Shown: positions 1 through 14,400 of the stretch, one piece after another | Numbering within the stretch: position 1 is the stretch's first letter | Layout of the letters: every line of letters begins with the position of its first letter | Assembly (NCBI RefSeq): GCF_002078875.1 | Contig: NC_034409.1 | Coordinates: 60,403,244 to 60,467,243 of the forward strand | Source of the DNA: Numida meleagris | Lineage: Eukaryota; Chordata; Aves; Galliformes; Numididae | Reading direction: 5' to 3' | DNA: 64,000 nt | The notes under the pieces: generated by a model | What the model was told of the DNA's origin: nothing | Database searches by the model: none | Seen by the model: only the letters and a program-made list of their open reading frames with translations | Position numbers and translations under genes: made by a program

Positions 1-2198
1 GAACTTAGGTGAACAACCTGCTTATACTGTCTGGAACAGTGAGTAGATGAGAGTAAATACAACTGTGTAATGCTGTCTTCAATGTAGCGTTCACTGTGTA
101 CTGCTGTAAGAACTTGTGCGTATTCAAACAATCATTTGAACTTCTCTGTATTTGAGATGACTCTAGTTTACTTAGATTTACAACAGAACAATCTTGCTTA
201 TAGCTTGTGCCAAGGGTAGACTCATTCTCTGCATAGGTGTGGACTGGTGGAAAAAATGACTACTGAAAAGTCCATGGAGGGTCCTCTTTGTTGGCTGCAG
301 CCGAAGTAAACTGTGCATCCTGTAGCAGTGAAGATGAGACTCCTAGCCAGTAATGAAAGGGAGCTGATTTTTTTCACTTCATGTTCATTAAACCAGTGTG
401 TCTAGTTCTGGCTACTCAGTACATGGATGTTATAGATACATTTAAGTGAGTCCAGTGGTGCCCCTCTGGATTGCTGGGGGCTAGAGTGGGGGGGGGGAAA
501 AATAAGAGCCTGGAAGAACTGGGCTTACTGAACCCAGAGAAGTGAGGGCTTGGCAGGAGATATGTGATATTAGCCCTCAAATACCATAAAAGATAGAGCT
601 AGTTTTGTTCTGAGGTATGTAGAAGAATGAATGATAAGAAATTGAAATAGCAGGTTCCAACTAGATAGGAGGAAAACTGTCACTCTGATAACTGATCACT
701 AGAACAGAGTGTCTAGAGAAGCCATGGAATCTCTCCTTGGAAAGATTAAGACCTGACTACAGTGAAGTCCAAGTGATCAGGTCTTAATTTAGCATCAGTC
801 TTCATTGTTCTGGAGGCTGGGCTAGATGACCTCTCAAGGAGGTCTCATTCTAAATGGAATGCTTTCTTTCCAGTTTAGTTCCAGTATGGGAAAGTGCTGG
901 GATTAAATAACTTTGGCTTCATTTAGTACAGCTCTTGGTAACAATTTTACTGAAGATTGAGGTCTTTACCACTTTTTCTGCTATAGTCTTCTCTAATTAT
1001 GGCAACTCAGAGTTTTAGTGCTTTATTTAGGACTTTATTCAGAGTTCGACACTGCATGTTTTCATGTAAGGAAGTGCTTTCTTTGCTAGAGAAATTCGTT
1101 TCTTGGCTCTCAGGCAAATGCAGTTCTTGTGAAAAGATCTGATCTGATGTAGTGCTGGGGATGTAAAACATGATTAGTCACTGCTTTGGCATAATTTCTT
1201 GCCTCTTCTGTAATACTGATGAACTAGACTGGGAAAATGGCCTGTTTGTGACTGAGACCCAAGCAATTTTGCTTAGGCTTCTTTTCTTGTATATGTAGTA
1301 ACTGCAAGTAGGGCTTTGAGAGGCTTACTGTATTGTGTGGTTTAAGCCTTTCCAGTGGTGTTACTGCTTTTGGGTTCACTTGATTACTGTGTTGAACACA
1401 AACCACTGTGCTGAATGTCAAAATATGCCTTATCTCATAGCTTTCGTGTACATAGCTTCCCATAAAATGGCAGAAATAAGGGTTTGTAACCCAGTGTACC
1501 TTGCTGCAGGTATTTTTAGTAATCAAAATCTTATTAGCTTCTGCTAGTTCAGGTTTATTCTCGAGCTTATGCTATATTTAAAGTATAAGCTAACATTTTT
1601 TTCTTGACTCTACTTCTAGTATGGACTCTACAGCAATTTCCCAGTATTGGAATGCTGGGGGCATGGAGGCTGTATATGTTCTGTGACTTCTGTTTCCTAT
1701 TTGAGTGCTTCAGCCTTCTGCCAACAAAATAACTGGAGGATTCTACTGTATCATTAGAACTGGAATTTTCAAAGTGGGTGGGCAGTTTTCTCCCTAGGAA
1801 GAATTTGAGACAGCTTCTGCATCACTAACTTCACATGATAAATGTAGGATGGGATTGAGTTTGTGCACTGGTATTAATTCTATCAATTTCCTATATTCAC
1901 TTTTGAAACCAATGAAAGTAATTAGCAGTGATATACTATACAAATATGGTAGAGGAATATTAAAAGTGAATCTGCCAGTATCCAGTTTGACTTAAAGCTA
2001 TAGGTGCAGATAATTAATGGAGAAATGGGGAACTCTGCCAGAGGAAGAACTTAGAAGGTCTTGGGTATCTGAAGAAAGAACTAGGAGTTTAAGTGTATAG
2101 TTTTTTTAGTGTAGGGTGATCAGCACTAGAACTTGATGTGTTCTGTTCTAGAATCTTGTTATTCAGCTGTTTAACTGTTTAATTATATATTGAAATAG
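1..2198 (+). other. CAPRIN2 intron (incomplete at left edge)
   Basis: It holds the CR1 fragment at 420-865. No sequence corresponding to the upstream caprin dimerisation helix is found here, so those exons lie before the window. Confidence 0.75.
420..865 (+). mobile_element. CR1 LINE 3'-part fragment
   Basis: It resembles the end of CR1 ORF2 and the short 3' end: gtccagtggtgcccct near 447, ccagagaagtgagg, agaagccatggaatctc, and the terminal gggctagatgacctctcaag. It is old and 5'-truncated, inside a CAPRIN2 intron. Confidence 0.8.
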
Positions 2199-2437
2199 CT
2201 GCTGAAAGCACAGAAGAAGGCCCAGCGAAGAGAGAGTCTATTGAAGCTTGAAGCAGAGAAGAAAAAACTGCGTACAATACTTCAAGTCCAGTATGTGCTG
2301 CAGAACTTTACTCAAGAGCATGTTCAGAAAGATTTCAAAGGTGGTGTGAATGGTGCAATATACTTGCCTTCTAAAGAACTAGACTACCTCATAAGATTTG
2401 CAAAACTCTCATGTCCAGAAAGAAATGAGAGCTTGAG
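2199..2437 (+). CDS. CAPRIN2: CAPRIN2 exon a: basic coiled-coil and start of caprin homology region
   Basis: It encodes [20 protein letters not shown], followed by [17 protein letters not shown] and on to PERNESL. This aligns with the caprin-1 segment after its dimerisation helix. The acceptor is AAATAG in an AT-rich tract and the donor is GAG|gtaagt. It enters in phase 0 and leaves two bases for the next exon. Confidence 0.93.
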
Positions 2438-5400
2438 GTAAGTTCAATACTTCTGTCTAAATAGTATGCTTCATTCGCTACAGTAAGTGTCCTGTTTGAC
2501 ACTGCTGCGTCTTAAAATATTATGGTTTGGAACACTAATTAAAACTCTATGCAGTATACTTTCTCTAGTCTAAGTCTTGGAATCTTGGAATATGGCAGAA
2601 CTACTTCACTCTGAGCTTTAAAGGAAAGCTACTGTACCCACTTCTCCAGTTGTCCAAGCTATATACAAACCCTCCTATGTTATATCTTTCTGTACTTCCC
2701 TGGGGAGGCACTGCAATATCACCATAAGTAGGAAGCTTGGTGGCATGCTGCTTCCCTGAGGTCTTGCTATACATCTAATACAAAAAGTGCAGTAAAGGCA
2801 AGAGATCTGTGGTCCCCTGTTCAACTCATGTGCTGATCAAGATGTGCTGCTTTAGAGTAAAGGAATGTAACACAGTAGTCCTTTAAGAAATGACAAACTT
2901 TAGCATTGTCATTCACTGTAAGGTTGTGGTGTATGGTAGTACCAGTTTGGCATCGTGTTTGTATTATGACTGCTAAGAATGTGTAGTTTCACTCTGTCTT
3001 AAGACTGCAGTGAGTTGCATGTAAACATGGTGGGGGAGTGGAACTGTTAGGTGGTAATCTGAAACACATGGTGGAAAAGTGATTTTCATTGTCAAAAGTG
3101 AATTCCTGAAATTCTTAATCCCTTCTCACACTTATGCTAAACTAGGCTAATCTTTGCTCTTAAAAGTTAACTTTTAAAGTTACTTACTAAAAATATAATA
3201 GTGTTTCATCTTGGAGGAGGAAAAAAAGTAGTTTTATCTTAATTCTCATAGTTATACTTCCACAAAATCATAACCCTTTCCTGTGACAGTAAGCTTCCTG
3301 CTGATGCCCTTTGACATCATTAGTGGAGGGAGGGGAGAACTGTGGGCCTATGACCAAACATTTCACCTAGCCAGAATGGCTTGAGCTGGTGATGGCTGCT
3401 TCTGTGCATGTGTCCAATAAACAAGGTGATCAGCTGTTTAAAAGGTAATGGTTTCCTTGATTGGGATTCCTGGCTCAGAATGAAGTCCAGCCATGTTGCC
3501 TTGTGGGATGATGCTAAGCTTTCCAATTTGTCTTAGTTACAATCAGGACAATTTATTTGCTAGACTGAATCATGCACAAATAAAAAAGGTAAATTATTTT
3601 AATAGTGCATATTGGGTGTTGAGGATTTACTGTTTTGAGCCTTATGCTAGAAGGCTAAATGTCAGCATTTTAAAGTGAGGGATATCGGGGATAGCGTGTG
3701 ACTTGATTTTGGCTACAATTCTACCTGGTGAAATTGTTTTTTTTCTAGTGTTGAAGATCAGATGGAACAATCATCTCTTTACTTCTGGGACCTTCTAGAA
3801 GGCAGTGAGAAACCTGTGGTTGGAACAACATGTGAGTGCTTCATCTAGAGGAGAAAAACGAGCTTAAAGCTTGTGTGCTATTTTAATATCTAAAACATAT
3901 GAAGTACTTAATTTACTTGTCGTCATGTATATTCAAGTGCTGTGTGCAACTCAGTTCTCCAAGGAAGAGCTGTTTAGTTTGTCTTTTTAAGTACAGATCA
4001 GTAACAGTGCAGTAATCTTTCCCTGGAGGAAGAAACTATTGTCTTCTACTGATGTCCTGTATCTTCAGCATATGTCTAGACTCTTCTGAGGAATATTGAT
4101 GGTAGCAGCTCAAGTAACTGCATGAATTTACAGAATGGTAGTGAGGACAGCTTTTTTGGATAGCTGTGTAAATGGATTAAACGTGGAACCCTGTTCTTGA
4201 CCACAATGCTCAGTTGAATATTCTGATGTCTTGGCTGAATGCAACTTGGGATACAACACTGAGGACCAGTAGTTGTTAATGAAACTGGGTGGGATCTCTG
4301 ATCATGCACAGTGCAGTTTCACTCTGACCTATTGAAAATATCCTCACTTTATCAGGCACCAGAATCTGTGGGACTCTGCATATTCTTCTTTTTGCCCTTT
4401 CAAGTTCAAAAGCCCTTGAACAATCTTAAGCAAGGGCTTTTCTCCTTTTCCTTTTCTGTGGTTCCTATTTTTTTCCTCTTGGAACATGATCTTACTGCTG
4501 GGAGGAAGGTCTATAGGGCTGTTGCATAGTGACCTAAGGTAGCTTTACCTCTGCTACAACTAGCAAAACATGCTGTTAGTATCAACACTGTGTAGTTCAT
4601 GGATGCAAAACAAATCCTTTTCTAAGCCTGTGGGAGATGCCACGATCTAATGTTGCTAATAATCACCTTACATGTATCTAAACACAAGCTGCGGTTTTAC
4701 CTCCAGCTTGTAAAGATGTTTTCTACTAGATTAAGTGGTCTAACAGATATATTTCCTTTAAAGTATTTATGTCATTTGGCAAGGTGTGTAAGCAACTGGA
4801 GAAGTTGCAGTTTATATTTGGGAAGAAAATAGTCTTGGTCTGTAATCTAAATTTTTGAACTCAGTAATTTTTATTTTTTATATTTTAACTTCATAAGCTT
4901 TTTTTACTCTTCAGATAAACACATGAAGGACTTATTATCCAAGCTTCTAGACTCTGGTTACTTTGAAAGTATTCCAACTCCTCGCACCACTGTGCCAGTA
5001 AAAGAATTGGAAGAAGTGCATAGAAAATCTGAGAGGACAAGGCAGACGTCAAAAGGAGAGCCTATCAAAGAAACAGGTAGAACGTTTCAGGGTTCAATTC
5101 CTGTATTAAATGTTGGGATAAGCTTGAACTAAGCATTGACTTTGCATAGCTTGATGCAAATCTAATCCTGTAGCTTGCTTTCAATTCAATAACTAAAAGT
5201 GAACCTGAAGAGCTTGCAGCCCTATTTTGGGGAAAAAATATCTAATTGATAGTAATAGGTTGTTTTTATGTCTTGAGCATATCTCTGTGTAAGAAATACA
5301 GTCTTCTTACCAGACAAAAACACTATGGCTTCTGGTAATTTCTGCAAGTGTTACCACCTGACAGAAGGTGGAAGATAGCAGTCAGCATGAGATATTTAGA

Positions 5401-8400
5401 CTGAGATGAGATTTCAGAGTGTCAAGTTTAGCCACTGGTATTAGTATTCAAATAGAATTAAAGACTTGTTATTTAGCTTGCCTCTCTGCATTTGATCAGT
5501 TGAAACAAATTAACATCCTTTCTCTAGAATCCCTTGTGGAGCTTATGAAGTCTGAAATACAGCCACAGGAGGTAAGATGATGCTCCACTGTTAATTGCTT
5601 TCCTTTAGTATTGTAATTTATCAGAAATATTACTGCATTTCTGCAGCCCTTCAAATTTCAAAAAAGTCTGAGTAACAGCTTAGATGCCTCTGTATGTAGG
5701 AACCGTTACAGAAGACTTAGTTGCCTTTCTATTTCTGACTCCACATTTGTGGCTCCTCTAAGGTATTTGGGGGTAAATGGGGAAAGATTACATAAAGCAA
5801 TATGGTACTTCAGTGCTCTGTTTTTTTTCTGAATAAACTAAAGCATCAGTCTTCAGAGTGAAAACACTTATTTTGTGTGCTAAAATATAGAGGAAAAAAT
5901 CGCATGTACTAAAGTTGTCCCTAAAAGCCAAGCAGAGGACTTAATATTGATAGCATGGAGAGTAATGCAAATCTTGCTGTCCTTTCTCAGAAGAGTAAGG
6001 GATCCCAAGACACCCATGTGTGCATAAGGTGTAAAGATTTACCTCAATAGCCCTTCTAACTCTTGAGTTAAGTACTCAAGTGTCAACTGGCAATAGCATG
6101 GAAGCTATTAGATTTGGTTCAAAATGAAGGGAAGGAGTGTCTTTTTGGAAGTGCAAATACTGTTTCTTTAAATGCTGAATCCCTCTTTCCCAGATATCTC
6201 ATTAGAGGAAATAGTCCAGAACAAAGCTTTGTAACATCTGCTAACTATCAATTCTAAACTTTTTCTGATAGCATGTCAGAAAAATCATAGCCAGGAAGGA
6301 TGTCTTGTAATCCTTCGCTTCAGATATTGACTTCCTGTTTATGATGAAGTAGTAACTCATGGCATCTCTAGGATATTTTAGTTGAAAACTGCCTGAATAT
6401 TGATGATAAGCACAGCAGTGTAGGGTTGAAGTCCAACTGTATTAAATCAGAGAAGCTGATGACTTTAAATATTTAAACTCCATCTAAGAATAAGAGTTAT
6501 ACTCAGTTACTGCACACTACCAAGATCAAATATTTTGGGAGGAGATAGTGGTGCTACACTTATTAGAATTGCTATTAGTAGGTACTACAGACTTCTAGAT
6601 GTTTAGGAGAGCTACCTTTTACAAAAGTTACAAACTGAATTTGATATTGTTACTGCCTGAGAACTTCAGTTAGCCTTGAGGATAAGGATCATAGAGTCAC
6701 TCAGCTTAACTATATTTCACTTGTGCTGTTCAGGATTGTTTTCATACTTCTGTGGCACACCAAAAAAAAAACCCACTAGTCTGCAGCATTGTAGAATGAA
6801 GCCATAACCGGCCACATGGTTTCTATGGCTAGTGCTTTAAACTACATAGGTTCTACTTTTAGCCAAGCTTTGAGTAGCTGGATGACCTAACTTAACTGAC
6901 CTGAACTGTAGTAGGAAATTGTTTTCTTGGAGCCATTAAGTTTCTTTGGTCTATATAGTTTCTCAACAGGCGTTATTTGCCTGAAGCAGAATACTCTGTC
7001 AAGAAGAAGCCAGAAGAACCCAAGTCTTGGGAAGCTGAATGTACTAGAAAACAAGAACCTCCAAAATCCTGGGAAATGCTTGTTGATATTGAAGAGCAGG
7101 AACAGAAGCAGAAACAAGAGACCTTAAAGCCTTGGGAATCTCGTGTTAGGCAGCAGGAAACAAAAAGGCCAGATTCACCAAAGCTTTGGGAAGCTCACGT
7201 TAAAGAAGAAGAACAGAAGCGTGAGCCTACAAAGCCTTGGGAGACCCGCGTTGAAGAAGAGCAGAAGAAGCAAGAAGCTCCAAAGGCCTGGGTAGCACGT
7301 GTTCGAGAGGAGCAGGAGTCCTCCAAACCTTGGATAGCAAAAGTTAGGGAAGAGCAGGAGCAGAAGAAACAGGAATCTCCGAAGCCGTGGGTAGCAAAAA
7401 TTAGGGAAGACCAGGAACAGAGAAAACAAGAGTCCCCAAAACCTTGGGTAACAAAAGCTAAGGAAGAACCAGAGCAAAAACAGGAATCTCCAAAACCTTG
7501 GGTACCCCAAACTAGGGAGGAACCAGAACAAAAGAAGCAAGAGCCTGTGAAATCATGGGAAGTGCATGTTAGGGAAGAGCCAGAGCAGAAGAAGCAGAAG
7601 CCCGCGAAGGCTTGGGCTGCACATGTTAGGGAGGAGCCAGAGCAAAAGAAGCAGGAAACTCGAGAGGCTTGGGAAACAGCTGAGAGGCAACAGCAAGTGT
7701 CATCACAGCAGTTACAGAATCCTCCGAAGTCCTGGGGAGCTGCAAGTGTTGGGCCAAAGGAGCAGATGGGGCCAAAGAAGTTTGATATGGAACCCAAAGA
7801 AGTGAGTTGGCATATGTAGTATTACCTGTCATGAACTTTTGACGTTAGTGTATTGGACTAAAGCTATGTTATTAGCAGAGGCTTTACAAGATGTAGCTTG
7901 TAGACCTGTGTAGATTCCCATTTCATTCTTTCCTAGGTGAAGTAACTAAATTCTGTTAGTTAAGCCTTGTGTTTGAATAGCAAGATGGTGTGCTTAGCTT
8001 TTTACGTCAACACAGCATTGCCGTGTTTGAACCTCGAATAACTGCTTTATGTATAAGACAGAAGAATTAACTTAGTTCATCCCCAGCTATTGGCTCTGTC
8101 CACTGTTATCTGTACAAAGCAGGTATGACTCATCTGGGGATCAAATACTTTCTGTGACCGCATACAAATAGCACTTCAGTAATTTTTTAGGCTTTTGATT
8201 AAAATAGCTGATTCAAGAGATAACTAACATCTAGTTCAAGCAATACCAACTGTACAGGGGCTTAAATATGTATTTCCAGATGAATGCAAAGCTATACTGC
8301 TGCCCTGGAGGTTCTAACAATAGAATCGTTCGTTTTAGAAATGTAAAACGAAACCCACTGTAGGGCTGATGGCTGAGCAGACTGCCAGGCTTATGTTAAA

Positions 8401-11400
8401 TTACCTTTTCTTACTGTGCTCAGGTAGCAACAATTATCTTTAGGGATGGACAAGGTAGTAGGAAAAGCAGAGTTCAGTTACACTGTTGAGTAAGACTTGA
8501 GGGAGAAAATGAGGAATTGCTCAATTCTCTCCTACAAGATGCTGTCAGCACTACTACCTTCTCTCTGCAAGAAAGCAGAAATTAATTTGCTTCATATTGA
8601 TCATGGCAAATGGTTAAATTTAAATCTCATCAAGTAAACCTGGCAAAACTGAGAAATGGTTATTCTTGTTTCTAGAGGCGGGAGCGCAAACAGAAGGTTG
8701 AACATGAGATTAAGAGAGTAGGTAACACGCAGCACTGGGTGACCAAATGGGTGAGGTGCTTCAGCTTGATCTTCTACCCTCAAGCTGAGTAGAATCACAT
8801 CTGGTGATGGTGGTGTAGGTACAGAACTTTGTTCTTTCACGCTATAACTGAGCACAAATAGGTGCTGTGCACCCAGCTATTAGTGCAATTGAGTTTATTT
8901 GAACTAGTGGAACGTCTCAAGCATTTTAAGATACTTCGGAATTTCTGGTGTCAGCAAAAAGCAAGATTTTTTCTAAAATGGTGGGCATCTTTTTTGCATA
9001 AGATGGGTGGCTTAAGTAGTAGGCAAAACTTTGTGCTGAGGAAAAGGAGGGACTCTGGTCAGCTGGGGAAACTCCAACTGCCATGAGTTCTCATTAATGT
9101 GCAGGTGTGTAAGTCCACCAAATTAAATCAGGTGGTGCTTATGTTGGCTTGCTGAATTAGTAAATGAGGCCTTTGTGCTCCAGAACTTTGCTTTATGTAG
9201 CAGGCCATAAAGAAACACCAGCTGGCTTTTTGCATAGTTGCTGTTGACAAATTGCTGTATCAAAAGTACACTAAATGATTAAAAAGTGTGCTATTGACCT
9301 AGCTAGCTTTTTATAATTCATTTCATAAAAACGAATGTTTAGCTTTACTTAAGCTGCATAATTTAAAATATTTTAACTTCTCAGTTAGTGAAACCTTTGT
9401 CATAAGTAAAAGCAAGGGGAGGCAATGCCCTGCTAAATCCACTTATTTCCCTGGGAGAACCTGCAAAATGACCTTGTGCATGGTAGATAAAAGGCTTGTG
9501 TAGCTTCTGCTCTGGAGCTGACATCTAACCTTTTTTTTATTTATTCCATGAAATGCATGTTAGAGCTTTGAGATTTTTCTCAAACTGCTAGGTTTTGAGG
9601 CTTTAAAGTATGCTTATTTAATTCAATGTTCATACTCGAAGTTGCAATACTTAAGAAGGTGGCCTGAGTGAGCTGATGCGTAGGTCTTTTAAACTGTTAT
9701 TCTTGGGTTACACATTTATGTAGAATCCTTTTCAAAGCATCTTTTATGAAGATGCAAAGCCTGGTAAAGTCTGATGCTTTTTCATACATGCTCTGTGTGG
9801 CTCTTACCTTTTAAATAATTCTAGTTTTAAACATTTAAGCTGATACACTAATGAAAGAGCAAATGTATATTGGGTATCTTCACTACATCTACTTCTGTTT
9901 GGTGGATTTCATTATTTTCAGGCACTTGAAAATAAATTCTACAGAATGGAGAGCCTCTGCTTCATTTCTGGCTTAAAGCTCTGGTATCAGATCTCTATGC
10001 CTGAATGGATGCTTTTCTGGTTAAAACAAACAGTGCAGCCAGCATACTGTTGAGAACTGTAGTGCCATAGTATATTCCCAGTTGGAAGGGACCCACAAGG
10101 ATCAAGCATAATCTCAAAGTATTGGACAGAGTAGAAGACTATAACGAATTGCAAAAGCATGCAGGGGTTGATAGTCTCTGCCTGTGGTTGTCAGTCTTTT
10201 TGGCTTCCATGTTTTGAGGCTGTCTTTACTTGTTCAATATGCAAGTTGAACTTAAGACTGATCGTTACCTACGTAGCTTCAGACACTGCCAGATTTACCT
10301 GGTTAGGTGACTTAAAGGCAAAAAAACTGATACGTGTTTGCAAATACATAGCAATGCCTAGTAATGTACTTATCTTAGTGAATTTTAATGAGGAGGGAGG
10401 GGGTAACTTGACAGCAAGTGTGTTTGTAAGAGGTGAGCAATAGGGATGGACAAGGAGGTTGTGACTCCTGCTTAACTGATAACTTGCCCAGACTTAATTT
10501 TATTAATCTGTAACTTTCATCTTAAATCCTTAATAGCTTTCCATGTTATTGGAAACAACAACAGTAAAAACTTGCATACACAATATTGCTTGTGCATCTA
10601 CATTTCTAATTAAGTTGGGATATTTCAAAGGTACCACTCTTTGCTGTAGAGTAAAATAGAACTTCTCACCGCTCAACAAGTAGCTGTTATGTGGGTCATG
10701 TACTAAAATGGACTCATCCAGTGTTAATGCAGTGCTGCATGTACATGGATTGTGCTTTGTGAAGCTTGCTGAACCCTGCAGGCTTCTTTGTGCACGTTAT
10801 TGGAACTTGTGACTAGTTTCAGATAGTTGTTGAAGAGATGTATCTGGACTTGTCCTGAAACTAGATGATGACACTAATTTCTTTTGAATCTAGTGTGACA
10901 ATTAAAAATGTCATGTGTACTCTTCTGCCATGTATTTTTCTAATGACTTAATGCAAATAATCAATTATGCCCTTATACAGGGTACTGAAGCTGGAATCTG
11001 TTAGAAAGACAAATGCTGGTACTGTAGGAAAGCGTTCTGTATTTTGATAAAACATTCCTGTTATTCTTAAAGCAAAGTGAGAACCGATATGGAAGAACTA
11101 ATAGGAGACCATCTGAAACAAGGGGTAACAAGGCCCTGTGGAAGTCGTTGTCGAGCTACAAAAAGTTAATCTAATGTGGGGGGCACAGGTGTATTTTCCA
11201 TGCTGATCTCTAGAGTATAATAAAATTCTTCCTGCTGGAGCTGTTGCACTGAGAGTATACGGCTCTGAAAGCAAATGTGAGTTTAATCCTGAGTAACCTG
11301 CTTGCTGTACATCTCTTAGACATTCTGAAAAAATTACACCTGAAAATGCCATTCCAGTAAAAGATCTATACTTACTTACTGGCATGGGTTCTGCTGGTAG

Positions 11401-14400
11401 GAGGTATGTGTTAAATCTGAGTGGTGCAGTTCTGATTTTTTTGAGATTATTCTGGCTCTTTACTTGAATGTACTTGGTTGTAAGAAACCAAATCAAGTGA
11501 ATTCTATGGCTTAACTAGTTATGACAACAGTAAGCTGATTCCTCTTTTTTCTGAAGTGGGAACTTAAATCAGAAAACATCAATAGCAGTATTTCTTGGCC
11601 TATGCTATCGAATATTTACATCTTACTCTGGAAGTACATTGGATAAGGCAGCTTGCCTTGCTTTTGGTGTTATATGTAATCTCTTTTTCTTTGTAGGTGC
11701 CTAAACCTGTACATCAGCCAGCTGCAGAATTTTGCTCTACTTCAACTCTTCCAAAAGATCCAGTACTGAGAAGGGAAAAGCTTCAGGATTTGATGACTCA
11801 GATACAAGGGACTTATAACTTCATGCAAGTATGTTTTTTTCTCTGCTGCTGTAGCAGATCCAATACCTTCTAGGTTAGAAAAAACACAGTGCTGACCATG
11901 CATGTTTGCATTGAATGAATGGATCTAGCTCTACTCAGTTAACAGCAACTTGTCAAATGAATGTTTCATTTGTATGTGGAATTAGTTTTCTACCAACCAA
12001 TGATCTTTTTTCAAAAGGAGTCCATTCTGGATTTTGATAAAGCTTCACCAAGTGCCATTGGTTCATCTCAACCACCTTCAGTTACTCCAGCAAGTAGCCC
12101 TGTAGGTAGGTAATGTTGTAAGCGTAACCTGTATAAGCTTTTGCAAAAACCAGCAGGGTTTTATTGGCTATCAGTACACCTAGTGTGAAAGACAGCCTTA
12201 ATAATGAAGAATACCAGTGTCTGTCAGAACAGCTCAAGCCAGTTAACTTTTTAAACTGTTGCTGGATGTGGTTTAAACTCCTTTCTGCTTAGAAATTGAA
12301 TGTTAGTATAATCACTAACTTGCATGTTCAACCAAATCCAGCTGCAGTGTGGGCATGATGTCAATATAGCAAATTTTGTCTAGATATGGTATATAGCTGC
12401 TAGATGCGGCATATAGATACACACCATGAATGAGCTCAGGATAAAGAGCAGTTAACTAGTTATACTTACAAAACAAGCTTTATATAATTGGCCATTATAA
12501 GAAATCATTTGGGTGCTTCTTAAGCTATCAAACATGAATTACCCAGTTTGTTAAATAATAATTGCTCTTGGTTTTTATTTGGAAAGTGATTATCTCTACC
12601 TTGGTAGAGAGATTTTGATCACTGGATACCTGCTGTCTTTCAAAAACATACTGAGGCATTCAAATGGGTGTAATTTAGTGATGCAAGTCTAAATATTTAC
12701 CATGTGTACTCTAAAAATAGTGCATCTTTGTATACCAAATGTTCTGAATTTGAAAACTGTTCCTTAACTCATGTTCTTTTTCAGCTTCAAAAGAACAGAA
12801 ACTGCCAAGTCAAAGTGATTTTCTTCAACAACCCCTGCGAGTAAGTTGATGCTAGGGCCATCTTGAAGAGGCAAAGCAGTAGCTAAGAAATAATATAATG
12901 TTGGCTTTGTAACCAGTGTAATATAAATTCGGTTTACTAGCTGGATAGAAAAATCAGACAACACTAGCTGCTCTTGTGCTTATCATAAAGCAAATGCAGT
13001 AACAAATGTTAATTTTATTGAAATAAAATAATATGTTGAAGGCATGCTCAAATAGTTTAAATGTTTAACTCATAGTTTCAAGTCATAGCTAATGGTGTGC
13101 AGGAGAAAATACTGCTTTTCTAGATCATGAATGTCTTCATCTTTGAGATTGTTACTTATGCCAAAGATAAAACTTCTGCCATTGTTAGGTGAACCTTACG
13201 TTCACTTAATGTGCTTGCATATCTTAAGTACTTTGGCTTTTAAATAGGTTTACTTACCACTTTTAAAAACTCTTTTTTAAAAAAAAAAGCTTTGACTTAC
13301 TGGTCAGAGGACTTCGTCCTGTGTCATTCTGAGATTTACTTGTAAATGCCTAGAATGAGTTTCAGGGACAACCAAAAATTCAGGGTAATCTTTCAGAATC
13401 CTACCTGTTTTCTGTTCTTGCTAGGCTACTGAATCATCCATGACGCTGCATGGTTCTAATACTTCCCTAGCATCTGCTGATCAGACACTTTCTGGCTCTG
13501 AAACGGAAGACTTGGTAACACCACAGACAGCACAGGTAATATTCTCTGGTGTTCACTGGCATTCAAAGATCTGTGGTGGGACCTCTCTTCAATAAACTGT
13601 ATTTAACTGTGCAGAGACAGAATGCAGGTGACAGCAATAGTATATCATGGAATATGTAAAGATCATTGGAAGAGTCTTCCCAATACCACATGAATGTGAA
13701 GTGAACAGTCTGCCTCTTGAAATGGGAAAGGTGTGGAAAGAAAAATGATGGCTAGGCAGTGTAGTGCATATTCTTGCAGAGTTCTGTTGTGTTCAGTGCA
13801 AAACCCTCTGACTATGGAAGATCCATAAATTAGGATGGATGTTGTCATGCAATAGCAGGCTGTAAGCTGAAAGCAGATGTTCTCTCAGGCAGTAATGGAA
13901 GAAATGCTTGGCATCTGAATGTCTGATATCGAGCAAGACCTCAAAGTTTGCTTTCTTATCTGTATTTATATGCAATCAAATCTTCAGCTAGCATTCCTTA
14001 AATATTAAGAGCTGAAGAAATAATTTCAGTTTATGCTGATGACTGTCTTTAGATCTGTATTTCTGTGACTGGAAATGCAGTTGAGTCTTTCCCATTGATG
14101 ATAATGAAGTGTTTTTCTGCTAATGTAGGTGCTGTCAGTATACAGTGTATATAGCATTTACTGTGTTCCTTAATGTACTGTATAGCTATAATCATCCCCA
14201 TCAAGACTGTTATTCTTCTACCTCTTGAATCAGTGGTTTTAGCCTAGTTCTTGACACTATCTTTTACAATAAAATTTCTTCTGCTTAAATAGTTTTGCTC
14301 TTTACTGTGAATCAAGAAAACTTGTGCTATGCCAAACATCTGATTTTGGGAGAATGCTTTGTTTTTGCCAATGTAGTGTTTGCAATTAGGGTTTCTTGTG

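Noticed and set aside
5647..5762. Candidate extra CAPRIN2 exon with ctgcag acceptor and AAG|gtattt donor, open in phase 0 to 2
   Set aside because: It was considered because it would repair the frame into acceptor 6969. Placing the next exon start at 6959 gives a direct phase match and a clear caprin-1-like NRR segment, so no extra exon is needed; a 116-base open stretch can occur by chance.
7175..7797. Two minus-strand frames of 121 and 200 codons, rich in Phe/Leu or Cys/Ser
   Set aside because: They are the antisense shadow of the CAPRIN2 repeat exon, kept open by its repetitive Glu/Lys/Gln codons.
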